A DNA stretch of 64,000 nucleotides from the NCBI RefSeq assembly GCF_047600445.1, contig NZ_JASGKT010000002.1:310001-374000 (forward strand). Reading direction: 5' to 3'. Shown here piece by piece: positions 9,170 to 17,482 of the stretch. The notes beneath the pieces were generated by a model that was given only the letters and a program-made list of their open reading frames with translations, was not told where the DNA came from and made no database searches. This DNA is from Piscinibacter sp047600445. Its GTDB lineage: Bacteria > Pseudomonadota > Gammaproteobacteria > Burkholderiales > Burkholderiaceae_C. The translations under genes and the position numbers were made by a program. The stretch's first letter is position 1, and every line of letters starts with the position of its first letter.

Positions 9170-10485
9170 GGGGTGGATGCGGTTTGGGTGGCCTCGGCCG
9201 GGGCGGCCGAGCATTCGCTGCAACCGTCCACCACCAGCGCGAGCACCGGCAGCGACAGCGCGAGCGCGGCGCGCATCGTCCACTTGCGCAGCCAGGCGCG
9301 CCAGTGCAGCGGGTCGCCGCTGGCGCGCTGCAGCAGCGGCACGACGTGGCTGCGCAAGCCCGCTTCGAGCGAGCGGCGCACGCCGCTGCGCTCGATCACC
9401 AGCGTGCGCAGCGTCTCGGTGTGCGTGGCCAGCGCCTTCTTGTAGTGGCCGGCGCCGCCGAGCAGGTCGAAGTGCCTGTGGCCCAGCGCCGCGTTGTGCT
9501 CGATGGCCAGCGCCAGCACCAGCAGCCCCGGCGACATCTTGGGCCCGAGCATCTCGTAGTCGATGCCCGACTGGTAGAAGCTGATGCGACCGTCGCGCAC
9601 GAAGCTGTAGAGATGGCCGAGCGGCCGGCCGCCGACGTGCACGCTGAGCACCTGGATCTCGCCGCGCGCGAAGGCGGCCGGCAGCAGCTCGGCGTGGAAG
9701 CGCTGCGTGAACGGCGCGAGGAAGGACGAGCCGCCGCCGCGCGCATTCCAGCGCAGCGCGTGCAGGCGGCGCAGGTCGTCCATCGCGCGCTGCGCGTCGG
9801 CCAGCGTGGCCGCCACCGTCAGCTCGACGGGGCCCAGCGCCTCGGCGGCGGCGCGGCTGCGGCGCACCGCGTAGCGCGTCTTCGCGTCGAGCATGCCGAG
9901 GTAGCCCGACGGCGCGCCGCGCACCGCGGCCAGGTCGACCACCCAGCTCGATTGCTCGACGCTGCGGCCGAGGGTGCGCGCCGGCAACTGGCGCGGCAGC
10001 GCGACGCCGTCCGGGCCCAGGTGCGGCAGCGTGATGCGGCGCCAGGGCCGCAACTGCCCGCACAGGTGCGCGAGCATCGCCGCCTGCGCGCCCGGCTCGG
10101 CCGCATCGGTGAGCAGGCCGTTGTGCTCGATGGCGATCTGGTCGAACTCGTCGCGGCCGGTGGCGTGCAGCCACAGCGCCTGGCCGCCGAGCAGCGGCAG
10201 CGTGCGGTCGGCCGCCGGCACCAGCAGCGCCAGCCCGACGGTGCGGCCGTGGCGCTGCGCGCGCAGCAGGCGCGGCTTCAGCCCGGCCGGCAGCGAGCGC
10301 AGCCAGCTCCCGATCCAGGTCCAGGACAGGAAGAAGCCCGCGCCGGCACGGGCCTCGAGTTCCGTCCACTGGGCGGCCAGTTCGGCGATCGGGGGGGCGG
10401 CCGTCAGCTCGACCCGGATGTCTTCTTTCAATGGTGTACGGCCTGCGGTTTTTGGCAGCCGCGAAGGGTGGCGCAAGCCGGCCAT
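9166..10485 (-). CDS. CelD/FemAB-type GNAT acetyltransferase
   Basis: About 439 aa. The region from roughly residue 155 to 370 is an Acetyltransf_6 (CelD/BcsL-like) domain, with features such as KTRYAVRRSR, RPLGHLYSF, SFYQSGID and FDLLGGAGHYKK. The N-terminal part (FFLSWTWIGSWL) is also family-typical. A C-terminal hydrophobic stretch (LALSLPVLALVV) followed by a Cys-rich tail may touch the membrane. Relatives act in exopolysaccharide or cell-surface acylation, but the substrate is unknown. The start is uncertain: ATG at 10485 is used, an upstream ATG at 10539 and a TTG further in are possible. It converges on the helicase gene with a 4-bp overlap of stops. Confidence 0.75.
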   Translation of the reverse strand: MAGLRHPSRLPKTAGRTPLKEDIRVELTAAPPIAELAAQWTELEARAGAGFFLSWTWIGSWLRSLPAGLKPRLLRAQRHGRTVGLALLVPAADRTLPLLGGQALWLHATGRDEFDQIAIEHNGLLTDAAEPGAQAAMLAHLCGQLRPWRRITLPHLGPDGVALPRQLPARTLGRSVEQSSWVVDLAAVRGAPSGYLGMLDAKTRYAVRRSRAAAEALGPVELTVAATLADAQRAMDDLRRLHALRWNARGGGSSFLAPFTQRFHAELLPAAFARGEIQVLSVHVGGRPLGHLYSFVRDGRISFYQSGIDYEMLGPKMSPGLLVLALAIEHNAALGHRHFDLLGGAGHYKKALATHTETLRTLVIERSGVRRSLEAGLRSHVVPLLQRASGDPLHWRAWLRKWTMRAALALSLPVLALVVDGCSECSAAPAEATQTASTP

Positions 10486-10555
10486 GCTGTCTGCCCCTAG
10501 ACACGGGATGGCGCGAGCGCGGGGCCGCGATGCGGGCATCCGTCACAATCCGTGC

Positions 10556-10951
10556 ATGCGTTGGCAACGATGGATGCGCGCGGCGCGCGGGGCGCGGCTG
10601 GCCACTTACCTGATCGCGCTGTGGAAGCTGTTCAGGCATCCCGAGACGCCGCGCGCCGCGAAGTGGGTGGCGATTGCGGTGATCGCCTACGCCGCGAGCC
10701 CGATCGACCTGATCCCCGACTTCATTCCGGTACTCGGCCAGCTCGACGACCTGATCCTGCTGCCGCTGGGCGTGGCGCTGGCGGTGCGGCTGACGCCGCG
10801 CCCGCTGTGGGAAGCACGCCTGCGCGAAGCCGAGGCCTCGACGGAGAAGCTGCCGAGCCTGTGGTGGGGCGCGGCGCTGGTCGTGCTCGTGTGGGCGCTG
10901 CTGTTCGGCCTGTTCGTCTGGTGGCTGCTGCGCACCTTCGCCGCGGCATGA
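10556..10951 (+). CDS. YkvA-like DUF1232 membrane protein
   Basis: A 131-aa protein with the DUF1232 signature (AYAASPIDLIPDFIPVLGQLDDL, residues about 41-63) followed by two hydrophobic segments; the C-terminal one (ALVVLVWALLFGLFVWWLL) is a clear transmembrane helix. Function of the family is not established; members sit in the inner membrane. The ATG at 10556 is preferred because it gives the family N-terminus. The gene overlaps the following nuclease gene by ATGA. Confidence 0.75.
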   Translation: MRWQRWMRAARGARLATYLIALWKLFRHPETPRAAKWVAIAVIAYAASPIDLIPDFIPVLGQLDDLILLPLGVALAVRLTPRPLWEARLREAEASTEKLPSLWWGAALVVLVWALLFGLFVWWLLRTFAAA

Positions 10952-11469
10952 GGGCGGCGCTGGCGCTGACGTTGGCGCTGCTGGCGGCGCCGCAGGCTCA
11001 TTCGATGACGGGCGTCGTCACTCACGTGAGCGACGGCGACACGATCTGGGTGCGGCCCGACGACGCGCCGCCGCAGCGCAAGCCGCTCAAGCTTCGCCTG
11101 GTCGGCATCGACGCGCCCGAGCGCTGCCAGCCCGGCGGCGCCGAGGCGACGGCGGCGCTGAAGGCGCGGGTGCTGCACCGGCACGTCGCGGTGCCCACGC
11201 ACGGCGTCGACGTGCACGGCCGCGTGCTGGGCGGCCTGTTCCTCGACGACGGCAGCGACGTGGCGGCCTGGATGGTCGAGAGCGGCCACGCCTGGAGCGC
11301 GCGCTGGCGCGGCCGGCCGGGGCCGTATGCGGCGCAGGAACAGGCGGCGCGCGAGCGCGGCGCCGGGCTGTTCGCCGATGCGCGGGCGCTCGAACCCAGT
11401 CGGTTCCGCAAGGCGCACGGGCCTTGCGACGCGCCGGCGCGGCTCAGAAGTTCTTCATCGTCAGATTGA
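10948..11469 (+). CDS. secreted staphylococcal-nuclease-like protein
   Basis: A 173-aa SNase-domain protein. An N-terminal hydrophobic segment ending near AHS looks like a Sec signal peptide, placing the enzyme in the periplasm or outside. The domain shows SDGDTIWV, then RLVGIDAPE with the catalytic-site Arg and Glu positions, then HGRVLGGLF with the second Arg. Known members hydrolyse DNA and RNA with calcium. The start overlaps the YkvA-like gene by ATGA. The tail after KAHGPCDAPAR is Ser-rich and ends in the region convergent with the lipoprotein gene at 11444, overlapping it by 26 bp. Confidence 0.82.
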   Translation: MRAALALTLALLAAPQAHSMTGVVTHVSDGDTIWVRPDDAPPQRKPLKLRLVGIDAPERCQPGGAEATAALKARVLHRHVAVPTHGVDVHGRVLGGLFLDDGSDVAAWMVESGHAWSARWRGRPGPYAAQEQAARERGAGLFADARALEPSRFRKAHGPCDAPARLRSSSSSD

Positions 11470-12160
11470 GCACGCCGGGCTGCACGATGGTGATGCGCGC
11501 CCTCGTGCCGAGCCGGCCGTCGGGCTGGATCTCGAAACAATCCTTCTCGCTGCCGATCGACTGATTCGCGGCATTGCGCGATTCGCTGTTGACGCACAAC
11601 AGCACGACGCCGCGCTCGAACTCCAGCGACCAGGCCACCGTGGAGCTGCCCACGGCGGGCCGGCCCGGCGCGCAGTCTTCGTGGTTGTTCAGCGTCGCCA
11701 GCGGGCCTTGCGCGCCGACCTTGGCGGCGGCCGGCGGCAGCGCCGTCGTGGTCGACGTCGCGCAGACCTCGACGGAGCCGGTGTTGCGCACCGCCTGGAG
11801 CCTGAGGTCGGCGTCGCGGAAGTGCTCCACCGTGCCGCTCGCCGGCGTGCCGCCGTTGAGCGCGGCCGTCGAGACGATGCGCATGCGCGGGTAGCTCGCG
11901 CCGGTGGGCGGGTAGGCCGCCGCGGGCTGCGGCGTGGCCTGCAGCGTCGCTTCCCAGTTGCCGCCATCGGAGGCGCGGCCGGTGACCGTCCAACTGCCGC
12001 CCGTGGCCAGCAGGTTCTGCCAGCCGGCGAGCACGGCGAAATCGTTCGTCGGCGGAATGAAGCCGCTGCTGCCCGAGTCGCCGCCTCCGCCGCCGCAGGC
12101 GGGCAGCAGCGCGGCGCCGGCCAGCGACAGCGCGATCAGCGAGGCCTTGGTATTCATCAT
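11444..12160 (-). CDS. hypothetical lipoprotein
   Basis: A 238-aa protein of unknown function. The N-terminus carries a lipoprotein signal peptide with lipobox LLPAC (Cys near residue 22) followed by a glycine-rich spacer. The rest is polar, beta-rich in appearance, with three further Cys residues, and no recognisable domain. Two adjacent ATG codons (12160 and 12157) could start it; the AAGGA upstream fits either. It follows the arginase gene on the same strand with 17 bp between, so it is likely the last gene of that unit. The 3' end overlaps the convergent nuclease gene. Confidence 0.7.
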   Translation of the reverse strand: MMNTKASLIALSLAGAALLPACGGGGGDSGSSGFIPPTNDFAVLAGWQNLLATGGSWTVTGRASDGGNWEATLQATPQPAAAYPPTGASYPRMRIVSTAALNGGTPASGTVEHFRDADLRLQAVRNTGSVEVCATSTTTALPPAAAKVGAQGPLATLNNHEDCAPGRPAVGSSTVAWSLEFERGVVLLCVNSESRNAANQSIGSEKDCFEIQPDGRLGTRARITIVQPGVLNLTMKNF

Positions 12161-12177
12161 GACGAAGGATTCCTTCT

Positions 12178-13107
12178 TCAATTGTCCCGCTCGCGCATCA
12201 GCGTGCTCTTGCCGAACAGGCTCTCGATCAGGTCGACGGCCAGCAGCGCGGTCTTGTTGCGCACGTCCAGCGCCGGGTTCAGCTCCATCACGTCGAGGCT
12301 GGCGAGCCGGCCGGTGTCGGCGATCATCTCCATGCACAACTGCGCCTCGCGGTAGGTCGGCCCGCCGGGGATGGTGGTGCCGACGCCCGGCGCGATCTCC
12401 GGGTCGAGGAAGTCGACGTCGAAGCTCACGTGCAGGTGCGTGTTGGCGTCCAGCGTGGCCAGCGCCAGCTCCATCGTGTGGCGCATGCCCATCTCGTCGA
12501 TGTAGCGCATGTCGAACACCTCCAGGCCCACCTGGTGCACGAAGCGCTTCTCGCCCGGGTCGACGCTGCGGATGCCGATCTGGCGCACCGCCTTCGGGTT
12601 GACCGCCGGCGTCGCGCCGCCGATCTCGACCAGTTCCTTCGGCCCGTGGCCGCACAGGCAGGCCACCGGCATGCCGTGGATGTTGCCCGAGGGCGTCAGC
12701 GCGCTGGTGTTGAAGTCGGCGTGCGCGTCCAGCCACAGCACGCGCAGCTTCTTGCCGGCCTCGCGGCAGTGGCGCGCCACCGCGCTGATCGAGCCGATCG
12801 CCAGGCAGTGGTCGCCGCCGAGCAGGATGGGCAGGCGGGCGAGCGCCAGCTCGGCGTGCACCGCCTCGTGCACCGCGCGGTTCCAGGCCACCACCTCGTC
12901 GAGGTGGCGGTAGCCGCCCACCGGCGGCTGCCAGGGGTTGGCCGGGCCGGCGAGGTTGCCGCGGTCGACCACCTCGAGCCCGTGCGATTCGAGCACCGGC
13001 ACGATCTGCGCGACGCGCAGCGCCTCCGGGCCCATGCTCGCGCCGCGGCTGCCGGCGCCGATGTCGGTGGGCGCGCCGATCAGGCTGACCTGCTTCGTCG
13101 GATTCAT
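12178..13107 (-). CDS. rocF: arginase
   Basis: A 309-aa ureohydrolase that converts arginine to ornithine and urea in the cytoplasm. The three binuclear manganese motifs are present: GGDHCLAIG, DAHADFNT and SFDVDFLDPEIAPGVGT. The substrate-binding segment NTSALTPSGNIHGMPVA matches true arginases rather than agmatinases. An AGGAG ribosome site sits 8 bases before ATG 13107, and the upstream LOG-family gene ends 11 bp earlier, so the two are co-transcribed. The ArgO/ArgP arginine export pair lies about 36 kb away and is not part of the same unit. Confidence 0.93.
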   Translation of the reverse strand: MNPTKQVSLIGAPTDIGAGSRGASMGPEALRVAQIVPVLESHGLEVVDRGNLAGPANPWQPPVGGYRHLDEVVAWNRAVHEAVHAELALARLPILLGGDHCLAIGSISAVARHCREAGKKLRVLWLDAHADFNTSALTPSGNIHGMPVACLCGHGPKELVEIGGATPAVNPKAVRQIGIRSVDPGEKRFVHQVGLEVFDMRYIDEMGMRHTMELALATLDANTHLHVSFDVDFLDPEIAPGVGTTIPGGPTYREAQLCMEMIADTGRLASLDVMELNPALDVRNKTALLAVDLIESLFGKSTLMRERDN

Positions 13108-13118
13108 CGGCGCTCTCC

Positions 13119-14021
13119 TCAGGTGTCGTCGGCGAACTCGCCCGTGAGGGTCTCGGGCAGGTCGAAGCCGTAGTGCTCGGCGAGCACCTCCCAGGCTTCC
13201 TCGGCGGTTTCGACGAAGCGGAACAGGTTCACGTCGCCGGGGCTGATCATGCCGGTCTCGATCAGCCAGTCGAAGTCGATCAGGCGCGTCCAGAACTCGC
13301 GGCCGAACAGCAGGATGGGGCGCTTGCGCGACTTGCCGGTCTGCGTCAGCGTCATCGTCTCGAACAGCTCGTCGAGCGTGCCGAAGCCGCCGGGGAAGCA
13401 CACCAGCGCGATGCTGCGCATCACGAAGTGCATCTTGCGCAGCGCGAAGTAGTGGAACTGGAAACACAGCTCCGGCGTGATGTACGGGTTGGGCGCCTGC
13501 TCGTGCGGCAGCACGATGTTCAGCCCGATGCTCTTGCCGCCGGCCTCGTGCGCGCCGCGGTTGCCCGCCTCCATGATGCCGGGGCCGCCGCCGGTGACCA
13601 CGTAGACCGGCGTGGACATCTCGGCGGACTTGTGCGTGACGATGGCGGCGAAGCGCCGCGCCTCGTCGTAGAAGCGCGACATCGTCACCGCCGTCTCGGC
13701 GCGCCGTATCGCCTCGGCGTCGCCCGTCGCGCGCGCGGCGTCGAGGCGGGCGAGGGCGGCGTCGGGCGCGGCGATGCGCGCGCTGCCGAAGATCACGATG
13801 GTCGAGCGGATGCCGTGCTCGCTCTGGATCATCTCGGGCTTGAGCAGCTCGAGCTGCATGCGCACCGGGCGCAGTTCCTCGCGCAGCAGGAACTCGGTGT
13901 CGGTGAAGGCGAGCCGGTAGGCGCTCTCCGCGCCGGCGTAGCGCGAGGGCTCGATGGCCGCTTCCGCGTCTTCTCCCGCGGTCGGGAAGTTGCGCGCGGT
14001 CAGGTCCGTCTTTTTGTCCAT
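13119..14021 (-). CDS. LOG-family nucleotide 5'-monophosphate phosphoribohydrolase
   Basis: A 300-aa TIGR00730/LOG family enzyme. The signature segments GGGPGIMEA and PGGFGTLDE form the phosphate-binding and catalytic site that cleaves ribose-5-phosphate from (cytokinin) nucleoside monophosphates. The protein is longer than plant LOG (about 200 aa) because of an N-terminal extension of about 90 residues, as in many bacterial members. ATG 14021 is chosen because the in-frame extension upstream is proline-rich and overlaps the divergent gene at 14075. The physiological substrate in bacteria is usually a damaged or surplus nucleotide; that is family knowledge, not shown here. Confidence 0.85.
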   Translation of the reverse strand: MDKKTDLTARNFPTAGEDAEAAIEPSRYAGAESAYRLAFTDTEFLLREELRPVRMQLELLKPEMIQSEHGIRSTIVIFGSARIAAPDAALARLDAARATGDAEAIRRAETAVTMSRFYDEARRFAAIVTHKSAEMSTPVYVVTGGGPGIMEAGNRGAHEAGGKSIGLNIVLPHEQAPNPYITPELCFQFHYFALRKMHFVMRSIALVCFPGGFGTLDELFETMTLTQTGKSRKRPILLFGREFWTRLIDFDWLIETGMISPGDVNLFRFVETAEEAWEVLAEHYGFDLPETLTGEFADDT

Positions 14022-14074
14022 GGCGCGGAGAATACCCTTGTCGCCGCATCGCAAGCGGCGCCGAAGGACTGTCC

Positions 14075-15160
14075 ATGACGACGGGCGATGTACGGGGCTG
14101 GCAACGCCGCGCGCTGCTGGCGGCGGGGGCGGCGGCATGCCTGGGCGCGTGCGGCGGCGGCGGTACGGCGGCGCCCGCCGCGACGCGCACCTGGCGCATG
14201 GGTTTTTCGCCCAACCCGCCGCGTGCCACGGTGGAGAGCGTGATCCGGGGCATCGAGCTGTGGAGCCGCCGCGCCGAGTTCGCGATCATCCACGAGGAAG
14301 TGCCGTGGACCAAGCTGCTGGCCGGCCAGACGCCCGATGCCATTCTCGATGCCGACAAGGTCGAGCTGGTGCGCTACCTGCGCGGCAAGGGCTTGCAGTT
14401 GATCTTCGTGGGCGACCTGAACGACGGCCTGGCGCGCGAGAGCGAAGCGCCGCAACTGCGTGCCGCCGGCCGCAGCATCACCGAGCCGGCGGTGCAGCGG
14501 CTGTACCGCGACTACCTGCTCGCGGTGGATCGCAGGCTGCAGCCGCGCTTCATCGGCCTGGTGGCCGAGAGCAACCTGATCCGCGCGGCGGCGCCCTCGC
14601 TCTACCCCGCCGTCGTGCGCACCGCCAACGACACCGCCGCGGCGCTGCGAGAGGCCGGCAGCCCGGCCACCTTGATGGCCAGCGTGCAGGTGGAACTGGC
14701 CTGGGGGCGGCTCGCGGGCGCGGGCAGCTTCGCGGGCGTCGCCGACGACTTCGCCGACTTTCCTTTCGTGCAGGTGCTGGGGCTGTCGTCGTATCCCTAC
14801 CTGGGCTGGAGCCGGCCCGAGGACTTGCCGGTGGACTACTACAGCCGGCTGGTGGCCGGCCGCTCGCTGCCGGTGATGGTCGTCGAAGGCGGCTGGGCCA
14901 GCGCGTCGGCCGGCGCCATCGTCTCGTCACCCGAGCTGCAGGCGCGCTACGTGACGCGCCACGCCGAGCTGCTGGATGCGGCGCATGCGCTGGCCTGGCT
15001 GCACCTGCAGTTCGCCGACGTCGACCTGGCCGCCCTGCCGCCGCCCGTGCCGCCCAACCTGCCGCTGTTCGCGAGCATCGGCCTGGCGGCGAGCGACTTC
15101 TCGCCCAAGCCCGCGCTGGCGGCCTGGGATGCGCTGTTCGCGCGCAGCTACCGCGCCTGA
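14075..15160 (+). CDS. putative glycosidase-like lipoprotein
   Basis: A 361-aa protein with a twin-Arg-containing N-terminus (GWQRRALLAAGAAACLGAC) ending in a lipobox, Cys near residue 26. The mature part has the periodicity of a TIM barrel: PVMVVEGGW carries a conserved Glu at the end of a strand, and HLQFADVD and FASIGL...PALAAWDALF resemble the closing strands of GH5/GH53-type hydrolases. No confident family assignment can be made by eye. It starts 53 bp from the divergent LOG gene and converges on the MoeB-type gene, overlapping its stop by 13 bp. Confidence 0.65.
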   Translation: MTTGDVRGWQRRALLAAGAAACLGACGGGGTAAPAATRTWRMGFSPNPPRATVESVIRGIELWSRRAEFAIIHEEVPWTKLLAGQTPDAILDADKVELVRYLRGKGLQLIFVGDLNDGLARESEAPQLRAAGRSITEPAVQRLYRDYLLAVDRRLQPRFIGLVAESNLIRAAAPSLYPAVVRTANDTAAALREAGSPATLMASVQVELAWGRLAGAGSFAGVADDFADFPFVQVLGLSSYPYLGWSRPEDLPVDYYSRLVAGRSLPVMVVEGGWASASAGAIVSSPELQARYVTRHAELLDAAHALAWLHLQFADVDLAALPPPVPPNLPLFASIGLAASDFSPKPALAAWDALFARSYRA

Positions 15161-15924
15161 GCGCGCGCGCCGCACACCGGGCAGCCCGGCGCGCGCGGCA
15201 CGCGGATCTCGCTCCAGGCCATCGTGCGCGCGTCCAGCATCTGCAAGCGCCCGGCCAGCGAGCTGCCGACGCCGGCCAGCAGCTTCAGCGCCTCGGCCGC
15301 CTGCACGGCGCCGACGATGCCCACCAGCGGCGCGAACACGCCCATGGTCGCGCAGCGCGCTTCCTCGACCGGCGCGTCGGGCGGGAACAGGCAGGCGTAG
15401 CAGGGGTTGGCCGCGTCGCGCGCGTCGTAGACCGAGACCTGCGCGTCGAAGCCGATCGCCGCGCCCGACACCAGCGGCCGGCGCCGCGCCACGCAGGCGG
15501 CGTTGACGGCCTGGCGCGTCGCGAAGTTGTCGCTGCAGTCGAGCACCACGTCGGCGCCGGCCACCAGCGCGTCGAGCCGCGCCGCGCCGGCGCGTTCCCG
15601 CAAGGCGATCACGCGCACCTCCGGGTTGATCGCCGCCACCGCCTGCGCCGCCGAGACCGCCTTGGCCTGGCCGACGCGCGCCAGCGTGTGCGCGATCTGG
15701 CGTTGCAGGTTGGTCAGGTCGACCGCGTCGTCGTCGACCAGCGTGATCGTGCCGACGCCGGCCGTGCCCAGGTACAGCGCCACCGGCGAGCCGAGCCCGC
15801 CGGCGCCGACCACCAGCGCCCGGGCGGCGAGCAGGCGCGCCTGGCCCTCGACCCCGATCTCGTCGAGCAGGATGTGGCGCGAGTAGCGCAGCAGTTGCGC
15901 GTCGCTGAGGTCGGCGTGGCTCAG
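15148..15924 (-). CDS. moeB: MoeB/HesA/ThiF-type adenylyltransferase
   Basis: About 258 aa. The E1-like fold is clear: LLRYSRHILLDEIG at the N-terminus, the nucleotide loop GAGGLGSP, DLTNLQRQIAH, DCSDNFATR, and two CxxC zinc pairs (CYAC and CPVC). It adenylates the C-terminal glycine of a sulfur carrier such as MoaD or ThiS. The start is unusual: reading upstream from the conserved N-terminus there is no ATG, GTG or TTG at a plausible place, and the best candidate is CTG at 15924, which overlaps the protease stop as CTGA. Co-transcription with ctpA is typical for Burkholderiales. Confidence 0.85.
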   Translation of the reverse strand: MSHADLSDAQLLRYSRHILLDEIGVEGQARLLAARALVVGAGGLGSPVALYLGTAGVGTITLVDDDAVDLTNLQRQIAHTLARVGQAKAVSAAQAVAAINPEVRVIALRERAGAARLDALVAGADVVLDCSDNFATRQAVNAACVARRRPLVSGAAIGFDAQVSVYDARDAANPCYACLFPPDAPVEEARCATMGVFAPLVGIVGAVQAAEALKLLAGVGSSLAGRLQMLDARTMAWSEIRVPRAPGCPVCGARAQAR

Positions 15925-17357
15925 TTGCTCTGCGCCTCGGCCTTGCGCTCGACGGCGGTCTTGCTCACCAGCACCGGCTTGCCCTTCAGGCGGTTGAGCG
16001 CCTGGGCGAGCGGGAAGTCCTCGGGGCTGCCGAACTCGGGCAGCGGCTTGATCTCGGCCTTGTTCGCGGCCTCTTCCTCGAGCTTCTTGCGCGCTTCCTC
16101 GCGCGCCTTCTCGCGGGCGGCGTCCTTCTGCTCGGCGCCCTGGCCGCTGGCGATGTGCTTTTCCAGGTCGGCCTCGCGCACGCGCAGCGCGGCGAACACG
16201 TTGCCCTCGGCGGTTTCGTCGAGCATCACGTCGGGCACGATGCCCTTGGCCTGAATCGACGCGCCGCTGGGCGTGTAGTAGCGCGCCGTGGTGATCTTCA
16301 GCGCGGTGTCGGGGCCGAGCTGGCGCACCGTCTGCACCGAGCCCTTGCCGAAGGTCTGCGCGCCCATGATGGTGGCGCGCTTGTGGTCCTGCAGCGCGCC
16401 GGCGACGATCTCGCTGGCCGAGGCCGAGCCTTCGTTGACCAGCACCACCATCGGCACCTTCTTCACCGCCTCGGGCAGGCGCTTGAGCGGGTCGCTGCCG
16501 CCGCGGCGCAGGTAGTACTCGGGCGCGGCCTTGAAGGTGGCCTTGGAGTCGGCGATCTGGCCGTTGGTGCTGACCACCACCACGTCGGCCGGCAGGAAGG
16601 CCGAGGAGATCGCCACCGCGCCTTCGAGCAGGCCGCCCGGGTCGTTGCGCAGGTCGAGCACCAGGCCCTTCAGGTTCGGGTCCTGCTTGTAGAGGTCTTC
16701 CAGCTTCTTCGCGAAGTCGTCGACGGTGCGGTCCTGGAACTGGGTGACGCGCAGCCAGCCGTAGCCGGGCTCGACCATCTTGGCGCGCACGCTCTGCACG
16801 CGGATCTCCTCGCGCACGATGGTCACCGGGAAGCTGCGGCTCTCGGCCTTGCGGAACACCGTGAGCACCACCTTGGTGTTGGGCTCGCCGCGCATCTTCT
16901 TGACGGCCTGGTCCATCGTCAGGCCCTTGACGACGGTGTCGTCGATCTTGGTGATCAGGTCGCCGCTCTTCAGCCCGGCGCGGAAGGCCGGCGAGCCCTC
17001 GATCGGCGAGACCACCTTGACCAGGCCGTCTTCCATGCCGATCTCGATGCCCACGCCGACGAAGCGGCCGGTGGTGCCTTCGCGGAATTCCTTGAAGCTC
17101 TTCTTGTCGAAGAACTGCGAGTGCGGGTCCAGCCCGGAGACCATGCCGGAGATGGCGTCGTTGATCAGCTTCTTCTCGTCGACCGGCTCGACGTAGTCGC
17201 TCTTGACCATGCCGAACACCGCGGCGAGCTGCTGCAGTTCCTCCAGCGGCAGCGCCGAGACCGAACTGCGGGCGATCGCCTGGAACTGCATCGTGGTCAG
17301 CGCGCCGGCGACGGCGCCCACGGCCAACCACCCGGCGACCTTCAATTTGCTACCCAT
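15921..17357 (-). CDS. ctpA: S41 C-terminal processing peptidase
   Basis: A 478-aa periplasmic serine protease anchored or exported by an N-terminal hydrophobic segment (VAGWLAVGAVAGALTT). A PDZ domain spans roughly residues 90-180 (GVGIEIG...GLKSGDLITKID). The catalytic Ser lies in GSASASE and the general-base Lys in TFGKGSVQT, the Ser/Lys dyad of the family. A long charged helix (about residues 395-445, rich in Lys/Glu/Ala) follows the protease domain. Family members trim penicillin-binding proteins or lipoproteins, or degrade murein hydrolases with a lipoprotein adaptor. The downstream MoeB-type gene is translationally coupled. Confidence 0.93.
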   Translation of the reverse strand: MGSKLKVAGWLAVGAVAGALTTMQFQAIARSSVSALPLEELQQLAAVFGMVKSDYVEPVDEKKLINDAISGMVSGLDPHSQFFDKKSFKEFREGTTGRFVGVGIEIGMEDGLVKVVSPIEGSPAFRAGLKSGDLITKIDDTVVKGLTMDQAVKKMRGEPNTKVVLTVFRKAESRSFPVTIVREEIRVQSVRAKMVEPGYGWLRVTQFQDRTVDDFAKKLEDLYKQDPNLKGLVLDLRNDPGGLLEGAVAISSAFLPADVVVVSTNGQIADSKATFKAAPEYYLRRGGSDPLKRLPEAVKKVPMVVLVNEGSASASEIVAGALQDHKRATIMGAQTFGKGSVQTVRQLGPDTALKITTARYYTPSGASIQAKGIVPDVMLDETAEGNVFAALRVREADLEKHIASGQGAEQKDAAREKAREEARKKLEEEAANKAEIKPLPEFGSPEDFPLAQALNRLKGKPVLVSKTAVERKAEAQSN

Positions 17358-17409
17358 TCAAAACACCCTTTCGCGCCCGCTCGTGCCTCTTGCGCGCGCC
17401 AGTGCGGCC

Positions 17410-17415
17410 AGTATA
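17410..17415 (-). promoter_or_regulatory. possible -10 element of ctpA
   Basis: Read on the minus strand the hexamer is TATACT, about 53 bases before the ctpA start, in the only intergenic stretch ahead of the gene. No good -35 hexamer is seen at 16-18 bp. The surrounding sequence also holds GC-rich dyads (GCCCGG/CCGGGC) that may act as the terminator of the upstream ABC ATPase gene. Confidence 0.3.
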
Positions 17416-17482
17416 GAACTCGGGCCCGGCTTGGAGCCCGGCACGCCCGGGAAAGTTGCACGTGGCGGGCGGCTTTGGGCGC

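Noticed and set aside
12178..13107. Functional unit of arginase with argO/argP
   Set aside because: Both concern arginine but they are about 36 kb apart with no shared signal visible.
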